This document shows, in pieces, positions 52,750 through 61,440 of a stretch of 64,000 nt of DNA; position 1 is the stretch's first letter, and each line of letters opens with the position of its first letter. A model generated the notes under the pieces. It ran no database searches. It saw only the letters and a list, made by a program, of their open reading frames with translations, and was not told the origin of the DNA. Source of the stretch: Mucilaginibacter limnophilus (lineage in GTDB: Bacteria > Bacteroidota > Bacteroidia > Sphingobacteriales > Sphingobacteriaceae); contig NZ_SACK01000009.1 of NCBI RefSeq assembly GCF_004005815.1, positions 1-64,000 of the forward strand. The letters are read 5' to 3'. Both the position numbers and the translations under genes were made by a program.

Positions 52750-53322
52750 ATGTCTTCACATCACGTAGTACGCGAAAAACAGGAACCCGCATTGCTGGTG
52801 CTGGGCATGGATAGCTTTGATGATGAATTGCTTGGCCAGTTGCTTGAATGGAGCCCTACCGTAATAGTTACTGAAGATACCGCCGAACAGGTACACGCCC
52901 GGGGAATTAAGATCGATTGCATAATTTCAAATGATGAAAATGGAGAACTGCAATCAGACATAAAATATTTGCCGGCTGGAAATGATACCCTTACTGAAGC
53001 TGCGCTAAAATATCTGGTGACACATAACTACCCGGCAGTTAATATCGTTACCGACGAACTTCAATTAAAAGATGTTATATTTTTTGCGGATAAGATAAAC
53101 CTGGTGATTTATAACGCGGGCAGAAAAATATATGCAGTAAACAGTGGTTTTAATAAATGGAAACCCGCCGGCGAGATAATTGAACTGCTTGTGCATCCGC
53201 ATCAACTGCACACCGGCGGGCTCGAGCATATAAATAATAACCGCTTCAAAACTACTCACGATGGCTTTTTTAGCCTGCAGTTTGATCAGCCGTTTATATT
53301 TATTGCCGAAGAGATAGCTTAA
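52750..53322 (+). CDS. Thiamine pyrophosphokinase-like protein, probably degenerate
   Basis: A 190-residue protein whose layout (LLVLGMDSFDDELLGQLL, KIDCIISNDEN, GNDTLTEAALKYLVTHNYPAVNIVT, then a beta-rich C-terminal part) resembles thiamine pyrophosphokinases, where the motif would be GDFDS and DxTD. Only fragments are seen here (NDEN, NDTLTEAAL), so the active site appears altered. A nucleotide-sugar or other role is possible. Its last four bases overlap the small acidic gene on the other strand. Confidence 0.4.
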   Translation: MSSHHVVREKQEPALLVLGMDSFDDELLGQLLEWSPTVIVTEDTAEQVHARGIKIDCIISNDENGELQSDIKYLPAGNDTLTEAALKYLVTHNYPAVNIVTDELQLKDVIFFADKINLVIYNAGRKIYAVNSGFNKWKPAGEIIELLVHPHQLHTGGLEHINNNRFKTTHDGFFSLQFDQPFIFIAEEIA

Positions 53323-53501
53323 AGGCCGTAATATTCTATCGGGTCAACATCCTCTTCCTGCTTATTAGTAAGGGCATTTTCTTGCTGATCGATAGCTTCT
53401 ATCACTTTTGTTTGTTCATCGGTGTTGAATGATGCAGCTTCGTTGGGCTGATTGTTTTCGTTTTCAGCCGGATTGGGCTGGCTGTTGTTTGTACTTTCCA
53501 T
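53319..53501 (-). CDS. Small acidic, disordered protein
   Basis: A 60-residue protein rich in Asn, Gln, Pro and Glu (MESTNNSQPNPAENENNQPN) and ending DPIEYYGL. It has no hydrophobic segment. The ATG at 53501 is chosen because upstream residues are hydrophobic and unlike the rest. The function is unknown. Confidence 0.5.
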   Translation of the reverse strand: MESTNNSQPNPAENENNQPNEAASFNTDEQTKVIEAIDQQENALTNKQEEDVDPIEYYGL

Positions 53502-53690
53502 AATTTGGTCAAATTGGTAAACAAACAATAACATGTAAAGCTGAAAATTGTTTTAACATATTGATTTATAGGATGGTATTGAATTAAATGGTGCCTTAAA
53601 AATAATTTATAGTATATTAAACCGTTTAGGTGTTTTGTAGTCTATATAAACATCAGCATGCTCATGCTGAAGAGCTAATTAATTATTTAC

Positions 53691-54734
53691 ATGAAAAGAT
53701 CATATAGAAATTTGCTTTACATTGCCTTAAGCGGCCTTTTGATGTCGTTTACAGTGTTTGATGCCAGTGCCCAGCGCGGCTCACGCAGTGGCGGTGGCGG
53801 CGGGGGAGTGCGTAGTGGTGGCGGCGGCAGCGTAGGCGTTTCCCGTTCGTTTGGTGGCGGTGGTGGAGGCCGTCCTTCTTTTAGCAGTCCGTCAAGGCCG
53901 TCATATAGTGGTAGTTCAGGTTTACCATCGCGTTCGCCAAGAGGAAGCAGCGGCGTTTATTCAGGCCAGCGCCCTTCGGTTTCACGTGGTTACAGCCCGT
54001 CTGTGGGTGCAACGCGCTCGCCAAGAGGCAGCTACTCAAATCCCGACGCTACACGTACCTCTCCTTACCGCGGTGGGTATTACAACCGTGGCCGTTATTA
54101 TGGCAACCGATATTATGGTAACAGGTACTACGGCAACCGTTATTATGGTAACAGGTATTATGGCCGTTACTACCGCGGGTTCTACTATCCGTACCGTGGA
54201 TTTTACAGCTCATACTATCTGCCACAAATTGGTTTTAGCATAGGCGTTTTACCTTATGGATACTACCCATTCTGGTGGAACAATGTGCAATACTATTACA
54301 GCGATGGCTTGTACTATCAACAGCAAGACGACCAATATACCGTTGTTGAGCCGCCCGTTGGCGCTGAGATTAAAGAGCTGCCATCAAAAGCACAGTCGAT
54401 AGTTATAAACGGTATTCAATACTACGAGCTTAATGGTGTGTATTATCAGCCGGTAACTAAAGATGATGGTACTGTAGTTTATCAAATTGCCGGTAAAGAC
54501 GGTGAGTTAAATACCGAAGAAGGTTATGACGAGCAGTTGCCACTGGTTGGCGACATTGAAGCAGAGCTTCCTGAGGGTAGCCGCAAGGTTAAACTTAACG
54601 GCGAAAAGCTTTTCATTTCTCCTGATGGTGTATATTACAAAGAAGACCGTGATGCTAACGACAATAAGGTTTACCGTGTAGTTGGCGTTCCTTCTGAAAC
54701 TGATGAAGCGCCTGCAGGTGATAACGACAATTAA
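53691..54734 (+). CDS. DUF6515 family exported protein with tandem repeats
   Basis: A 347-residue exported protein. The signal peptide (ending DASAQ) is followed by a Gly/Ser/Arg-rich segment, then a Tyr/Asn/Arg segment with five YYGNR-type 15-bp repeats at DNA level (54096-54165). The conserved C-terminal part has two copies of a unit (QSIVINGIQYYELNGVYYQP and SRKVKLNGEKLFISPDGVYYK). Similar proteins occur throughout Sphingobacteriaceae. The role is unknown; a cell-surface or matrix role would fit. Confidence 0.8.
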   Translation: MKRSYRNLLYIALSGLLMSFTVFDASAQRGSRSGGGGGGVRSGGGGSVGVSRSFGGGGGGRPSFSSPSRPSYSGSSGLPSRSPRGSSGVYSGQRPSVSRGYSPSVGATRSPRGSYSNPDATRTSPYRGGYYNRGRYYGNRYYGNRYYGNRYYGNRYYGRYYRGFYYPYRGFYSSYYLPQIGFSIGVLPYGYYPFWWNNVQYYYSDGLYYQQQDDQYTVVEPPVGAEIKELPSKAQSIVINGIQYYELNGVYYQPVTKDDGTVVYQIAGKDGELNTEEGYDEQLPLVGDIEAELPEGSRKVKLNGEKLFISPDGVYYKEDRDANDNKVYRVVGVPSETDEAPAGDNDN

Positions 54735-54761
54735 GTATTAGTGATTAAAGTGACCATAGTT

Positions 54762-54796
54762 AATGGGTAAAGGAATTGTTTCTTTACCCATTTTTT
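54762..54796 (+). terminator. Intrinsic terminator after the DUF6515 gene
   Basis: AATGGGTAAAG (54762-54772) pairs with CTTTACCCATT (54782-54792), followed by a run of six Ts ending at 54796. Confidence 0.85.
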
Positions 54797-54856
54797 ATGG
54801 AAATTTTAAAACAATACTACTTCATGGTTAATTCTTTTCTAAAAGGAGTATAAGCT

Positions 54857-55195
54857 ATGGAAAACCACGAAGAACTTATAAAAAAACTACTTGACTGTGC
54901 GTTGGCCTGTGAGCATTGCGCTACTATGTGCCTGCAAGAAGAGGATGTAAAAATGATGGCCGGCTGCATCAGCCTCGACCGGGATTGCGCCGATATTTGT
55001 TTTCAGGCAACCCGATTATTAAAGCGTGACTCGACTTTAGGGCTTCAGTATTTGTTAATTTGTGAAGAGGCATGCCGTTTGTGTGCCGAAGAATGCAGCA
55101 AGCATAAGCATGAGCATTGCCAGGCTTGTGCAGCCGCGTGCATAGCGTGCGCTGAAGCATGTCATTTATATCATAAACCGATAAGGCAGGAATAA
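54857..55195 (+). CDS. Four-helix-bundle copper-binding protein (Csp-like)
   Basis: A 112-residue protein with 16 Cys in repeating CxxxC and CxxC spacing along four amphipathic helices (for example CALACEHCATMC, CEEACRLCAEEC, CQACAAACIACAEAC), the pattern of copper storage proteins that bind many Cu(I) ions inside the bundle. There is no signal peptide, so it is cytosolic (Csp3-like). It may buffer copper. It is flanked by terminators on both sides and so forms its own transcription unit. Confidence 0.88.
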   Translation: MENHEELIKKLLDCALACEHCATMCLQEEDVKMMAGCISLDRDCADICFQATRLLKRDSTLGLQYLLICEEACRLCAEECSKHKHEHCQACAAACIACAEACHLYHKPIRQE

Positions 55196-55214
55196 AATAA
55201 GGTTTTAATTAAAG

Positions 55215-55248
55215 AAACGCTGTTGCCTATAAGCAACGGCGTTTTTTA
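55215..55248 (+). terminator. Intrinsic terminator after the copper-binding gene
   Basis: AACGC-T-GTTGC pairs with GCAAC-G-GCGTT around CTATAA, followed by six Ts (T-run to 55248). Confidence 0.8.
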
Positions 55249-55375
55249 TTTCAAAAATCAAATTAATAATTAACAAATATTAGCTAATTCAGCTTAAAGA
55301 GCATTTATTTTTAAAGTATTTTCAAAAAAAGTTAGTTTGTTTTGAAATTTTTATCATATTGCATTAAAATTAGAC

Positions 55376-55723
55376 ATGATTAGTCGCAACAATTCAATAT
55401 TTATCAAATGTTTCTTGATTTTTTCCATGAGTTTGTCATGGATAGGAGAAACATTTGCCGGAATTGAATCTAAAAAAGCTGCTTTGTCTGTAAAAAAAGC
55501 ATTGAAAGTCGGATCAAAATCTCTTTTATTGAAAAATCATTCAGGTAATAATGGTTTCACTACAATAAAATCTGAAAAGGTTAGCAATGGAATTGTACTA
55601 CCAGATGTATTTGTTCAACCCTTCATTTTGCAGGTATGCTCAATAAATACTTTACCACTTACCGGGACGAGTGGTGATTGTTTAAAAAAGCAAATCCTTT
55701 TTCCGCATCATGGCTTTTGGTGA
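55376..55723 (+). CDS. Small secreted hypothetical protein
   Basis: 115 residues with a hydrophobic N-terminus (IFIKCFLIFSMSLSWIGETFAG) that could be a signal peptide. The rest is Lys/Ser-rich, then mixed. No family is recognised and the AT content is high. It lies between the copper-binding gene and amt, 67 nt before the amt ATG. It could be a spurious frame. Confidence 0.4.
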   Translation: MISRNNSIFIKCFLIFSMSLSWIGETFAGIESKKAALSVKKALKVGSKSLLLKNHSGNNGFTTIKSEKVSNGIVLPDVFVQPFILQVCSINTLPLTGTSGDCLKKQILFPHHGFW

Positions 55724-55790
55724 ATAGCAAAGTAATAAAAAGCACACAACAGAATAACTTATCAAATAACCCTAACTAAAAACTATAACA

Positions 55791-57080
55791 ATGAAAAAAA
55801 TCCTACCCTTTTTACTGCTTATTGTAGTAGTAGTATTGGCACTGCTGTACCCCGGTACAATGGTAGCCGATAAACCAACCCCTGCCGACAAAGCCGACAC
55901 CGCCTGGCTGCTTATCTCAACAGCGCTAGTATTGTTAATGACACCCGGCCTTGCTTTCTTTTACGGTGGCATGGTGCGCAAAAAGAACGTAATTTCTACC
56001 ATGCTTCAAAGCTTTGTGTGTATGGGCCTTATCACCATTATTTGGGTGGTATTCGGTTTCAGCCTTGCTTTCGGTGAAGATATCGGCGGTGGTTTCTTAG
56101 GTAACCCGGCTTCTTTCTTTATGATGCAAAACACCACAGGCGTACTTTGGGGCACAATACCGGTAATCCTGTTCGCTATGTTCCAGTTAAAATTCGCGGT
56201 AATTACACCAGCGCTTATCACCGGCGCATTTGCCGAGCGTATCCGCTTTAACTCATACCTGATATTCATAACCCTGTTTATTATCATCATCTACGCGCCG
56301 CTTGCACACGCAACCTGGCATCCTGATGGCTACTTTTTTAAATTAGGCGTTTTGGATTTTGCCGGCGGTACTGTAGTACACATGTCGGCTGGCTGGGCTG
56401 CATTGGCATCAGCTATCTACCTTAAAAAACGTAACGAAGAAGCACACACTCCTGCACGTATCAGCTATGTAATATTAGGTACAGGCTTACTATGGTTCGG
56501 CTGGTTCGGTTTCAACGCGGGTTCGGCATTAGGCGCTAACGAACTGGCTTCAACAGCTTTAGCTACAACCACTACCGCTTCTGCAGCTGCAGCAATTTCA
56601 TGGATATTCTTTGATATGCTTCGCGGTAAAAAACCTTCAGCTTTAGGTGCTTGTATTGGTGCTGTAGTTGGCTTGGTGGCTATTACGCCTGCCGCAGGTT
56701 TCGTTACTGTATCAAGCTCATTGGTTATAGGTATCGTTGCTGCTGTGGTAAGTAACCTGGTAGTAATCTGGAGAACTAAAACCAACATCGATGATACGCT
56801 TGACGTATTCCCTTGCCACGGTGTGGGTGGTATGATGGGTATGATATTAACTGGTGTATTTGCTACAAAAAGTGTTAACGGTGCAGGTGCCGAAGGCTTG
56901 TTCTACGGTTCTACCGAATTGTTTGTAAAACACCTTATCGCGCTGGTTGCGGTATCGGCATTTGCTTTTGTAGGTTCATTTATCCTGCTGAAAGTAACCG
57001 ACCTGATAAGCCCGCTGCGTGTTACTCCTGAAGAAGAGCTTGTTGGTTTGGACGTTAGCCAGCACGACGAAGAACTATAA
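55791..57080 (+). CDS. amt: Ammonium transporter (Amt family)
   Basis: A 429-residue membrane protein with 11-12 hydrophobic helices. The Amt channel marks are MLQSFVCMGLITIIWVVFGFS, AGWAALASAIYLKKR, GWFGFNAGSALGANE with the pore residues, and FPCHGVGGMMGMILTGVFA with the twin His of the pore. It moves ammonium into the cell. No glnK or other PII gene is adjacent, so post-translational control is not visible here. Confidence 0.93.
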   Translation: MKKILPFLLLIVVVVLALLYPGTMVADKPTPADKADTAWLLISTALVLLMTPGLAFFYGGMVRKKNVISTMLQSFVCMGLITIIWVVFGFSLAFGEDIGGGFLGNPASFFMMQNTTGVLWGTIPVILFAMFQLKFAVITPALITGAFAERIRFNSYLIFITLFIIIIYAPLAHATWHPDGYFFKLGVLDFAGGTVVHMSAGWAALASAIYLKKRNEEAHTPARISYVILGTGLLWFGWFGFNAGSALGANELASTALATTTTASAAAAISWIFFDMLRGKKPSALGACIGAVVGLVAITPAAGFVTVSSSLVIGIVAAVVSNLVVIWRTKTNIDDTLDVFPCHGVGGMMGMILTGVFATKSVNGAGAEGLFYGSTELFVKHLIALVAVSAFAFVGSFILLKVTDLISPLRVTPEEELVGLDVSQHDEEL

Positions 57081-57119
57081 AAACTAATAAATATTAACTG
57101 ACCACTATATTTATTTATC

Positions 57120-57150
57120 AGGCTGTGCCCGCAAGGCACAGCCTTTTTGT
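57120..57150 (+). terminator. Intrinsic terminator after amt
   Basis: GGCTGTGCC (57121-57129) and GGCACAGCC (57135-57143) form a perfect 9-bp stem with a CGCAA loop, followed by TTTTTG. Confidence 0.9.
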
Positions 57151-57162
57151 TTGTAATGCGCC

Positions 57163-57170
57163 TATATTTG
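57163..57170 (+). promoter_or_regulatory. -7 element of the modABC operon
   Basis: TATATTTG is a perfect TAnnTTTG match only 5 nt before the modA ATG at 57176. Initiation about 7 nt downstream would give a leaderless or nearly leaderless mRNA. No -33 TTTG lies at normal spacing, since the terminator stem occupies that position. Confidence 0.45.
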
Positions 57171-57175
57171 TAAGG

Positions 57176-57922
57176 ATGAGACTGAAGTACTTCTGCCTTG
57201 TATTGTTAATCGTGACTTTTAAGTCACCGGCTACAGCCCAGCAACTGCGCGTTGCCGTGGCTGCAAATCTGCAGGGTGTTATAAAAGCGCTTCAGGCTGA
57301 TTTTAAACAACGGACAGGTATTTCGGCTGAAGTGGTTACCGGCTCATCGGGAACTCTGGTGGCGCAAATAAATAACGGTGCTCCTTATGATGTTTTCCTT
57401 TCTGCTGATATGCAGTTTGCCGATGCTTTGTTTAAAAATGGCATGGCAACGGCTCAACCAAGGGTGTATGCATCAGGTAGTCTTATTATTTGCAGCACCT
57501 TACATCAGTCACTTAAAAACTGGCAAAAGCTGCTATTGTCATCACAAACGAAAAATATCGCGATAGCCAACCCTGCAACCGCGCCTTATGGTAAGGCTGC
57601 TGAAGAAGCGCTTAGCAAAGCCGGCGTTCTTGATAAGGTAAAAAGCAAGATCGTGTACGGTGAAAGTATCTCGCAGGTGAACACCTACATCAACACCGGT
57701 GTCGCTGATATTGCATTTACGTCACAGTCGTTTGTGAAAGACGTGCCTGCCAGCCTGAAACTATACTGGCAACAGGTTCCAAAAAAGGCTTATGCGCCTA
57801 TAGAACAAGGTATGGTATTACTAAAACGTGCGCAAGGCAACGAAGCCGCAAAAAAATTCTATCAGTATATTTTAAGTTCTGGCGCTAAGCGCATTTTTAA
57901 AAAATACGGCTACAACGTTTAA
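57176..57922 (+). CDS. modA: Molybdate ABC transporter substrate-binding protein
   Basis: A 248-residue periplasmic binding protein with a signal peptide ending SPATAQ. ModA marks are RVAVAANLQGVIKALQADFK (oxyanion-binding Ser and Ala), SGTLVAQINNGAPYDVFLSAD and IAFTSQSFV. It binds molybdate or tungstate. ATG 57176 is chosen because it opens the signal peptide; an upstream start at 57125 is within the amt terminator region. Confidence 0.92.
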   Translation: MRLKYFCLVLLIVTFKSPATAQQLRVAVAANLQGVIKALQADFKQRTGISAEVVTGSSGTLVAQINNGAPYDVFLSADMQFADALFKNGMATAQPRVYASGSLIICSTLHQSLKNWQKLLLSSQTKNIAIANPATAPYGKAAEEALSKAGVLDKVKSKIVYGESISQVNTYINTGVADIAFTSQSFVKDVPASLKLYWQQVPKKAYAPIEQGMVLLKRAQGNEAAKKFYQYILSSGAKRIFKKYGYNV

Positions 57923-57924
57923 TT

Positions 57925-58596
57925 ATGGACTTAGCACCTATATGGCTTACCTTAAAACTGGCGGCAATTACTACCCTGCTGTTACTATTGATCGGCCTGC
58001 CGTTGGGTTGGTGGTTGTACAAAGGCCGTTCAGTACAAAAACTGATCATCGAAGCGCTTATTACCATGCCGCTGGTGCTGCCGCCGTCGGTACTGGGATT
58101 TTATTTGCTGCTGGCGTTTAGTCCGCAAAATGGGTTTGCTAAGTGGCTGCATCAGGCATTTAACATACAACTGGTATTTTCCTTTCAGGGATTGGTGCTG
58201 GCATCTGTAATTTACAGCATGCCGTTTATGGTAGGGCCGGTGAGGTCGGCATTGCAGCAATTGCCTGCATCATTGGCACAGGCATCATATACGTTAGGCA
58301 AAACCCGGTTTCAAACCTTTATACATGTGCTGCTGCCAAATATAAAGCCATCGCTTGTTATGGCTATTGTGCTTACGTTTGCACATACATTAGGTGAGTT
58401 TGGGGTGGTACTGATGATAGGCGGAAACATTCCGGGCGTAACCCGGGTGGCGTCGATAGCGGTATATGATGCCGTTGAGCAAATGGATTATGCAGCCGCC
58501 GGAAATTATTCGCTGATATTGTTCGCCATAACTTTTGTTATGCTGATATCGGTATTCATCTACAATAAATCGCAAGTTAAAAGCCCGCTCAAATGA
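57925..58596 (+). CDS. modB: Molybdate ABC transporter permease
   Basis: A 223-residue permease with five or six helices. MPLVLPPSVLGFYLL (ModB substrate-channel region) and the EAA-type loop SYTLGKTRFQTFIHVLLPNI are clear, as is LGEFGVVLMIGGNIPGVTRV. It starts 2 nt after modA and overlaps modC by 4 nt, so the three genes form one operon. Confidence 0.93.
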   Translation: MDLAPIWLTLKLAAITTLLLLLIGLPLGWWLYKGRSVQKLIIEALITMPLVLPPSVLGFYLLLAFSPQNGFAKWLHQAFNIQLVFSFQGLVLASVIYSMPFMVGPVRSALQQLPASLAQASYTLGKTRFQTFIHVLLPNIKPSLVMAIVLTFAHTLGEFGVVLMIGGNIPGVTRVASIAVYDAVEQMDYAAAGNYSLILFAITFVMLISVFIYNKSQVKSPLK

Positions 58597-59216
58597 TCAG
58601 CATTAACATTACAAAGAAACTGAGAGGGCATGGCGGACAGCTGGTTTTGTATGTGACCAAGCAATTTGTGCCGGGTAGCGTCACCAAAATTTACGGACCG
58701 TCGGGTGCCGGAAAAACAACTTTTTTAAAGATCATTGCAGGATTAATTACTCCTGATGAGGGATGTATTACAGTTAACGGCATTGCCTGGGCAGACACAA
58801 ACAAGCGTATTAATCTTCCTGCACAAAAACGCCGAACAGGTTTTGTTTTCCAAGACTATGCTTTGTTTCCGAATATGACAGTGAAGCAGCACCTGCAATA
58901 CGCTACCAACGATGCGAAATGGATAGCCGAACTATTAATGTTAGGCAAGCTGGATAATTTATCTGATCAAAAACCGCTATACCTTTCAGGCGGGCAGCAG
59001 CAGCGCCTGGCGGTATTACGTGCACTCGCCATTAAACCGGATATATTATTAATGGACGAGCCTTTTTCGGCGTTAGACAACCGTACCAAAACAGAACTTA
59101 TAGCTGAACTTGTTGAAATATTTAAGCAATTGAATTGCACTGTTTTTATCGTCAGTCATAACCGCCATGAACTGGATGCATTTGCCGGTGAAGAGATATG
59201 TATTGGCGAAGAGTAA
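58593..59216 (+). CDS. modC: Molybdate ABC transporter ATP-binding protein, short
   Basis: A 207-residue ATPase with Walker A GPSGAGKTT (31-39), signature LSGGQQQR and Walker B ILLMDEP. Canonical ModC is about 350 residues with a C-terminal MOP/TOBE molybdate-sensing domain; here the protein ends right after the ATPase domain. Molybdate inhibition through MOP is therefore not expected. Several short ModC proteins in Bacteroidota have this form. It is last in the operon. Confidence 0.9.
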   Translation: MISINITKKLRGHGGQLVLYVTKQFVPGSVTKIYGPSGAGKTTFLKIIAGLITPDEGCITVNGIAWADTNKRINLPAQKRRTGFVFQDYALFPNMTVKQHLQYATNDAKWIAELLMLGKLDNLSDQKPLYLSGGQQQRLAVLRALAIKPDILLMDEPFSALDNRTKTELIAELVEIFKQLNCTVFIVSHNRHELDAFAGEEICIGEE

Positions 59217-59281
59217 TATTCAGCGTTCAATATACAGGGATAATACTTCATATATGGAGGCTATAAATATCGTTAAATCCC

Positions 59282-61132
59282 TTAAGCTTTCTCACAATCA
59301 CGTCTCATATCTTCCAGCCATTGTGTTGCAGGCGTTATATCCTCGAAGGTTTTAATAATGATATCAGCTTTTATACTATCAATGGTAAGATCGGCAGCAA
59401 GGCGGCTGAATGTGCTTGATGAATATACCCATGCCAGATATTTAAGGCCGCCTTTTTCCATTATAAGAAAAAATTCATTTCCTACCCAGTCTACAGCGTC
59501 CTCCCAGCTACCCATAACTTTGGTATTGTCATTCAGTACCATAATGCAGTTATGCTTTGTAAGCGCTTCGATAACTTTGAAGCACCCGGCTTTTATACTG
59601 TGCAGGCTATGAAACCCACGCCAGGCAATATGCAGATAATGTCCGTCTTCAATATATTTTATTTCAACACCCGGGTCGGTAAGCATCTGGTAATCGCAAA
59701 CGCTGCCTGTTTTAAAGGCCGAGAGGTTTGACATCGGGAACCTGATGCTAAAGGTTGAGCCTTTATCCTGCCTGCTTTCAACCCAAATGCTGCCGTTATG
59801 CCGCCGGGTAACTTCAGCTACTTTGGCTAAACCCTCACCAAGCTCACGAACCAGTTCTTTTTTGGTAAAGCTAAGGAATATACGGTTTACAAACCGGGCA
59901 TCCATGCCAATCCCGAAATCCTGCACTGCCAATACTATATTTTGATTTATCACCTTAAGCGTAACCGTAACATGGCTATATTCGGGCGAATATTTAATAG
60001 CGTTTTCAAGCAGGCTTTCAATAGCAATCTTTATTCCTTGTTTGTTGCCGTAATACATCACATTTTCATCGTTCTGTAAAACAAGGTCATGATAAGGTGT
60101 ACGGCTTTGATATTCTCTGATGATATCTTCAAGCAATCCTTTAAACGAAAACTCTTCCATCGCGAAAGCAACTTCACTTAAGTTTTCACCATCATTTACC
60201 TTACGGTTTATCTTTTTTATAACCTCGTCAAGTTCCAGGCTACACACCTGTATTTGTTCGGCTACTACTTTAAACTCTTCAGCACCGATCAGGTTTTCTT
60301 TTATGAGGCTGGTTAATCCAAGCAAACTGGCTACCGGTTTACGTATGTAGTGCGAGTTAAGAAAGGAAACCTCCTTCAATTGGTCGATCTTTTCAAGCAA
60401 TGCTTCCTGAGAACGCTTAATGTGGGTAACATCCCTGAAGTGTACCAAAACACCGTCTTCACCGGGGTAGGCATTGGTAAAAAACCATTTCTGTAATGGC
60501 CAGAAATAGTCGGTAAACTCAACGTTCACCCGTTCATATATCGCCTTTTCCAGGTTAACATGAAAATCTGAGTTCATAATATCAGGGAATACTTCCCATA
60601 TGTTTTTGCCTATAACATACTCGCGGGTATAGCCAATAAGTTTTTCGGCAGCGTTATTCCAATAAGTAAAATTTAAATTATTGTCCAGCTGAAAAAAACC
60701 GATACTGGTGCTGTCGAGCAGTTTGTCGAGCTTTGATTGAGTTAGCTGCAGTTTGCCTTGCATGGCTTTTTGAGCGTCAATATTTTGAGTTTGTACCAAC
60801 CGTGCTTGCCGGCCATTAAAAGTGAGCGGATAAGTTATCAGCTCTACATTCAGAATGACATTATCGCGGGTACGGTGCCTGAATTCTCCGTTGCTTGCAA
60901 CTTCACCGGGGGATATATTTATATTTTTTATCGCTTGCTCCAAAAAGACGATGTCTTCAGGCGGTCGTAATTCTTTTATACTTTTTCCTATAAATTCTTC
61001 GCGTGTATAACCATAACGCTTTACAGCAGCATCGTTTACCTCAAGTATCTGTAAGGTTTCGGTGTCATAAATCCACATAGGCTGCGGACTTGAATAAAAA
61101 AGTATATTGAAATCATTCATGAGCGATTGCAA
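59282..61132 (-). CDS. PAS-domain sensor histidine kinase with C-terminal extension
   Basis: A 616-residue soluble kinase. Two PAS domains (about 8-120 and 135-240) precede the dimerisation helix with His261 in LNSHYIRKP. The ATPase part shows ESLLENAIKY (N box), DFGIGMD (G1) and GEGLAKV (G2). Residues about 490-616 form a further domain (GHYLHIAWRGFHSLHSIKAG, EKGGLKYLAWVYSSSTFSRLA) resembling STAS/SpoIIAA-like domains. There is no transmembrane segment. No response regulator is adjacent. The end domain is an unusual addition that may bind another protein. Confidence 0.85.
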   Translation of the reverse strand: MQSLMNDFNILFYSSPQPMWIYDTETLQILEVNDAAVKRYGYTREEFIGKSIKELRPPEDIVFLEQAIKNINISPGEVASNGEFRHRTRDNVILNVELITYPLTFNGRQARLVQTQNIDAQKAMQGKLQLTQSKLDKLLDSTSIGFFQLDNNLNFTYWNNAAEKLIGYTREYVIGKNIWEVFPDIMNSDFHVNLEKAIYERVNVEFTDYFWPLQKWFFTNAYPGEDGVLVHFRDVTHIKRSQEALLEKIDQLKEVSFLNSHYIRKPVASLLGLTSLIKENLIGAEEFKVVAEQIQVCSLELDEVIKKINRKVNDGENLSEVAFAMEEFSFKGLLEDIIREYQSRTPYHDLVLQNDENVMYYGNKQGIKIAIESLLENAIKYSPEYSHVTVTLKVINQNIVLAVQDFGIGMDARFVNRIFLSFTKKELVRELGEGLAKVAEVTRRHNGSIWVESRQDKGSTFSIRFPMSNLSAFKTGSVCDYQMLTDPGVEIKYIEDGHYLHIAWRGFHSLHSIKAGCFKVIEALTKHNCIMVLNDNTKVMGSWEDAVDWVGNEFFLIMEKGGLKYLAWVYSSSTFSRLAADLTIDSIKADIIIKTFEDITPATQWLEDMRRDCEKA

Positions 61133-61251
61133 CTTCCGCTAATAAAAGTAATCAAACATTTATTAGGTTTAACTATTACGAAACTGAATGAAATGAACAG
61201 TATGCCAATTTTATTGAATAGTGTGTGCATAACACTATATAAAAAAATTTA

Positions 61252-61354
61252 TACATTTGTCTGCCTGTTTGGCTATTTATAGCACTACAGGATATGATTG
61301 GCGCTTGATAAATACATTTACGGCTGCCGATCATCACTTGATTTGGCTTTTTTT
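61252..61354 (+). ncRNA. Candidate small RNA
   Basis: A perfect -7 element TACATTTG (61252-61259) is followed by a transcript region without ORF that ends in a hairpin and T-run (GCC...GGC, 61326-61347; seven Ts, 61348-61354). GATTGGC inside also complements GCCGATC of the hairpin, giving an alternative fold. No plus-strand gene lies upstream for about 2 kb or follows. The -33 box is absent. The predicted RNA is about 90 nt, starting near 61266. It does not match the SRP RNA or 6S RNA as I know them. The gene-free stretch is 61133-61440. Confidence 0.45.
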
Positions 61355-61385
61355 CAATAAAAAGTATAGTTTAATTTAATTGGTT

Positions 61386-61421
61386 ACCCGCTAAGCGCGA
61401 GGCTTGGCGGGTTGTTTTTTT
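61386..61421 (+). terminator. Second plus-strand terminator in the gene-free stretch
   Basis: ACCCGCTAAGC pairs with GCTTGGCGGGT, followed by TTGTTTTTTT. On the minus strand the hairpin is followed by AACCAATTAAATTAAA, not by Ts, so it does not serve the converging GH43 gene. With the 61326-61354 hairpin it marks rightward transcription that no coding gene explains. Confidence 0.75.
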
Positions 61422-61440
61422 ATAGACATTTGGATATGCG

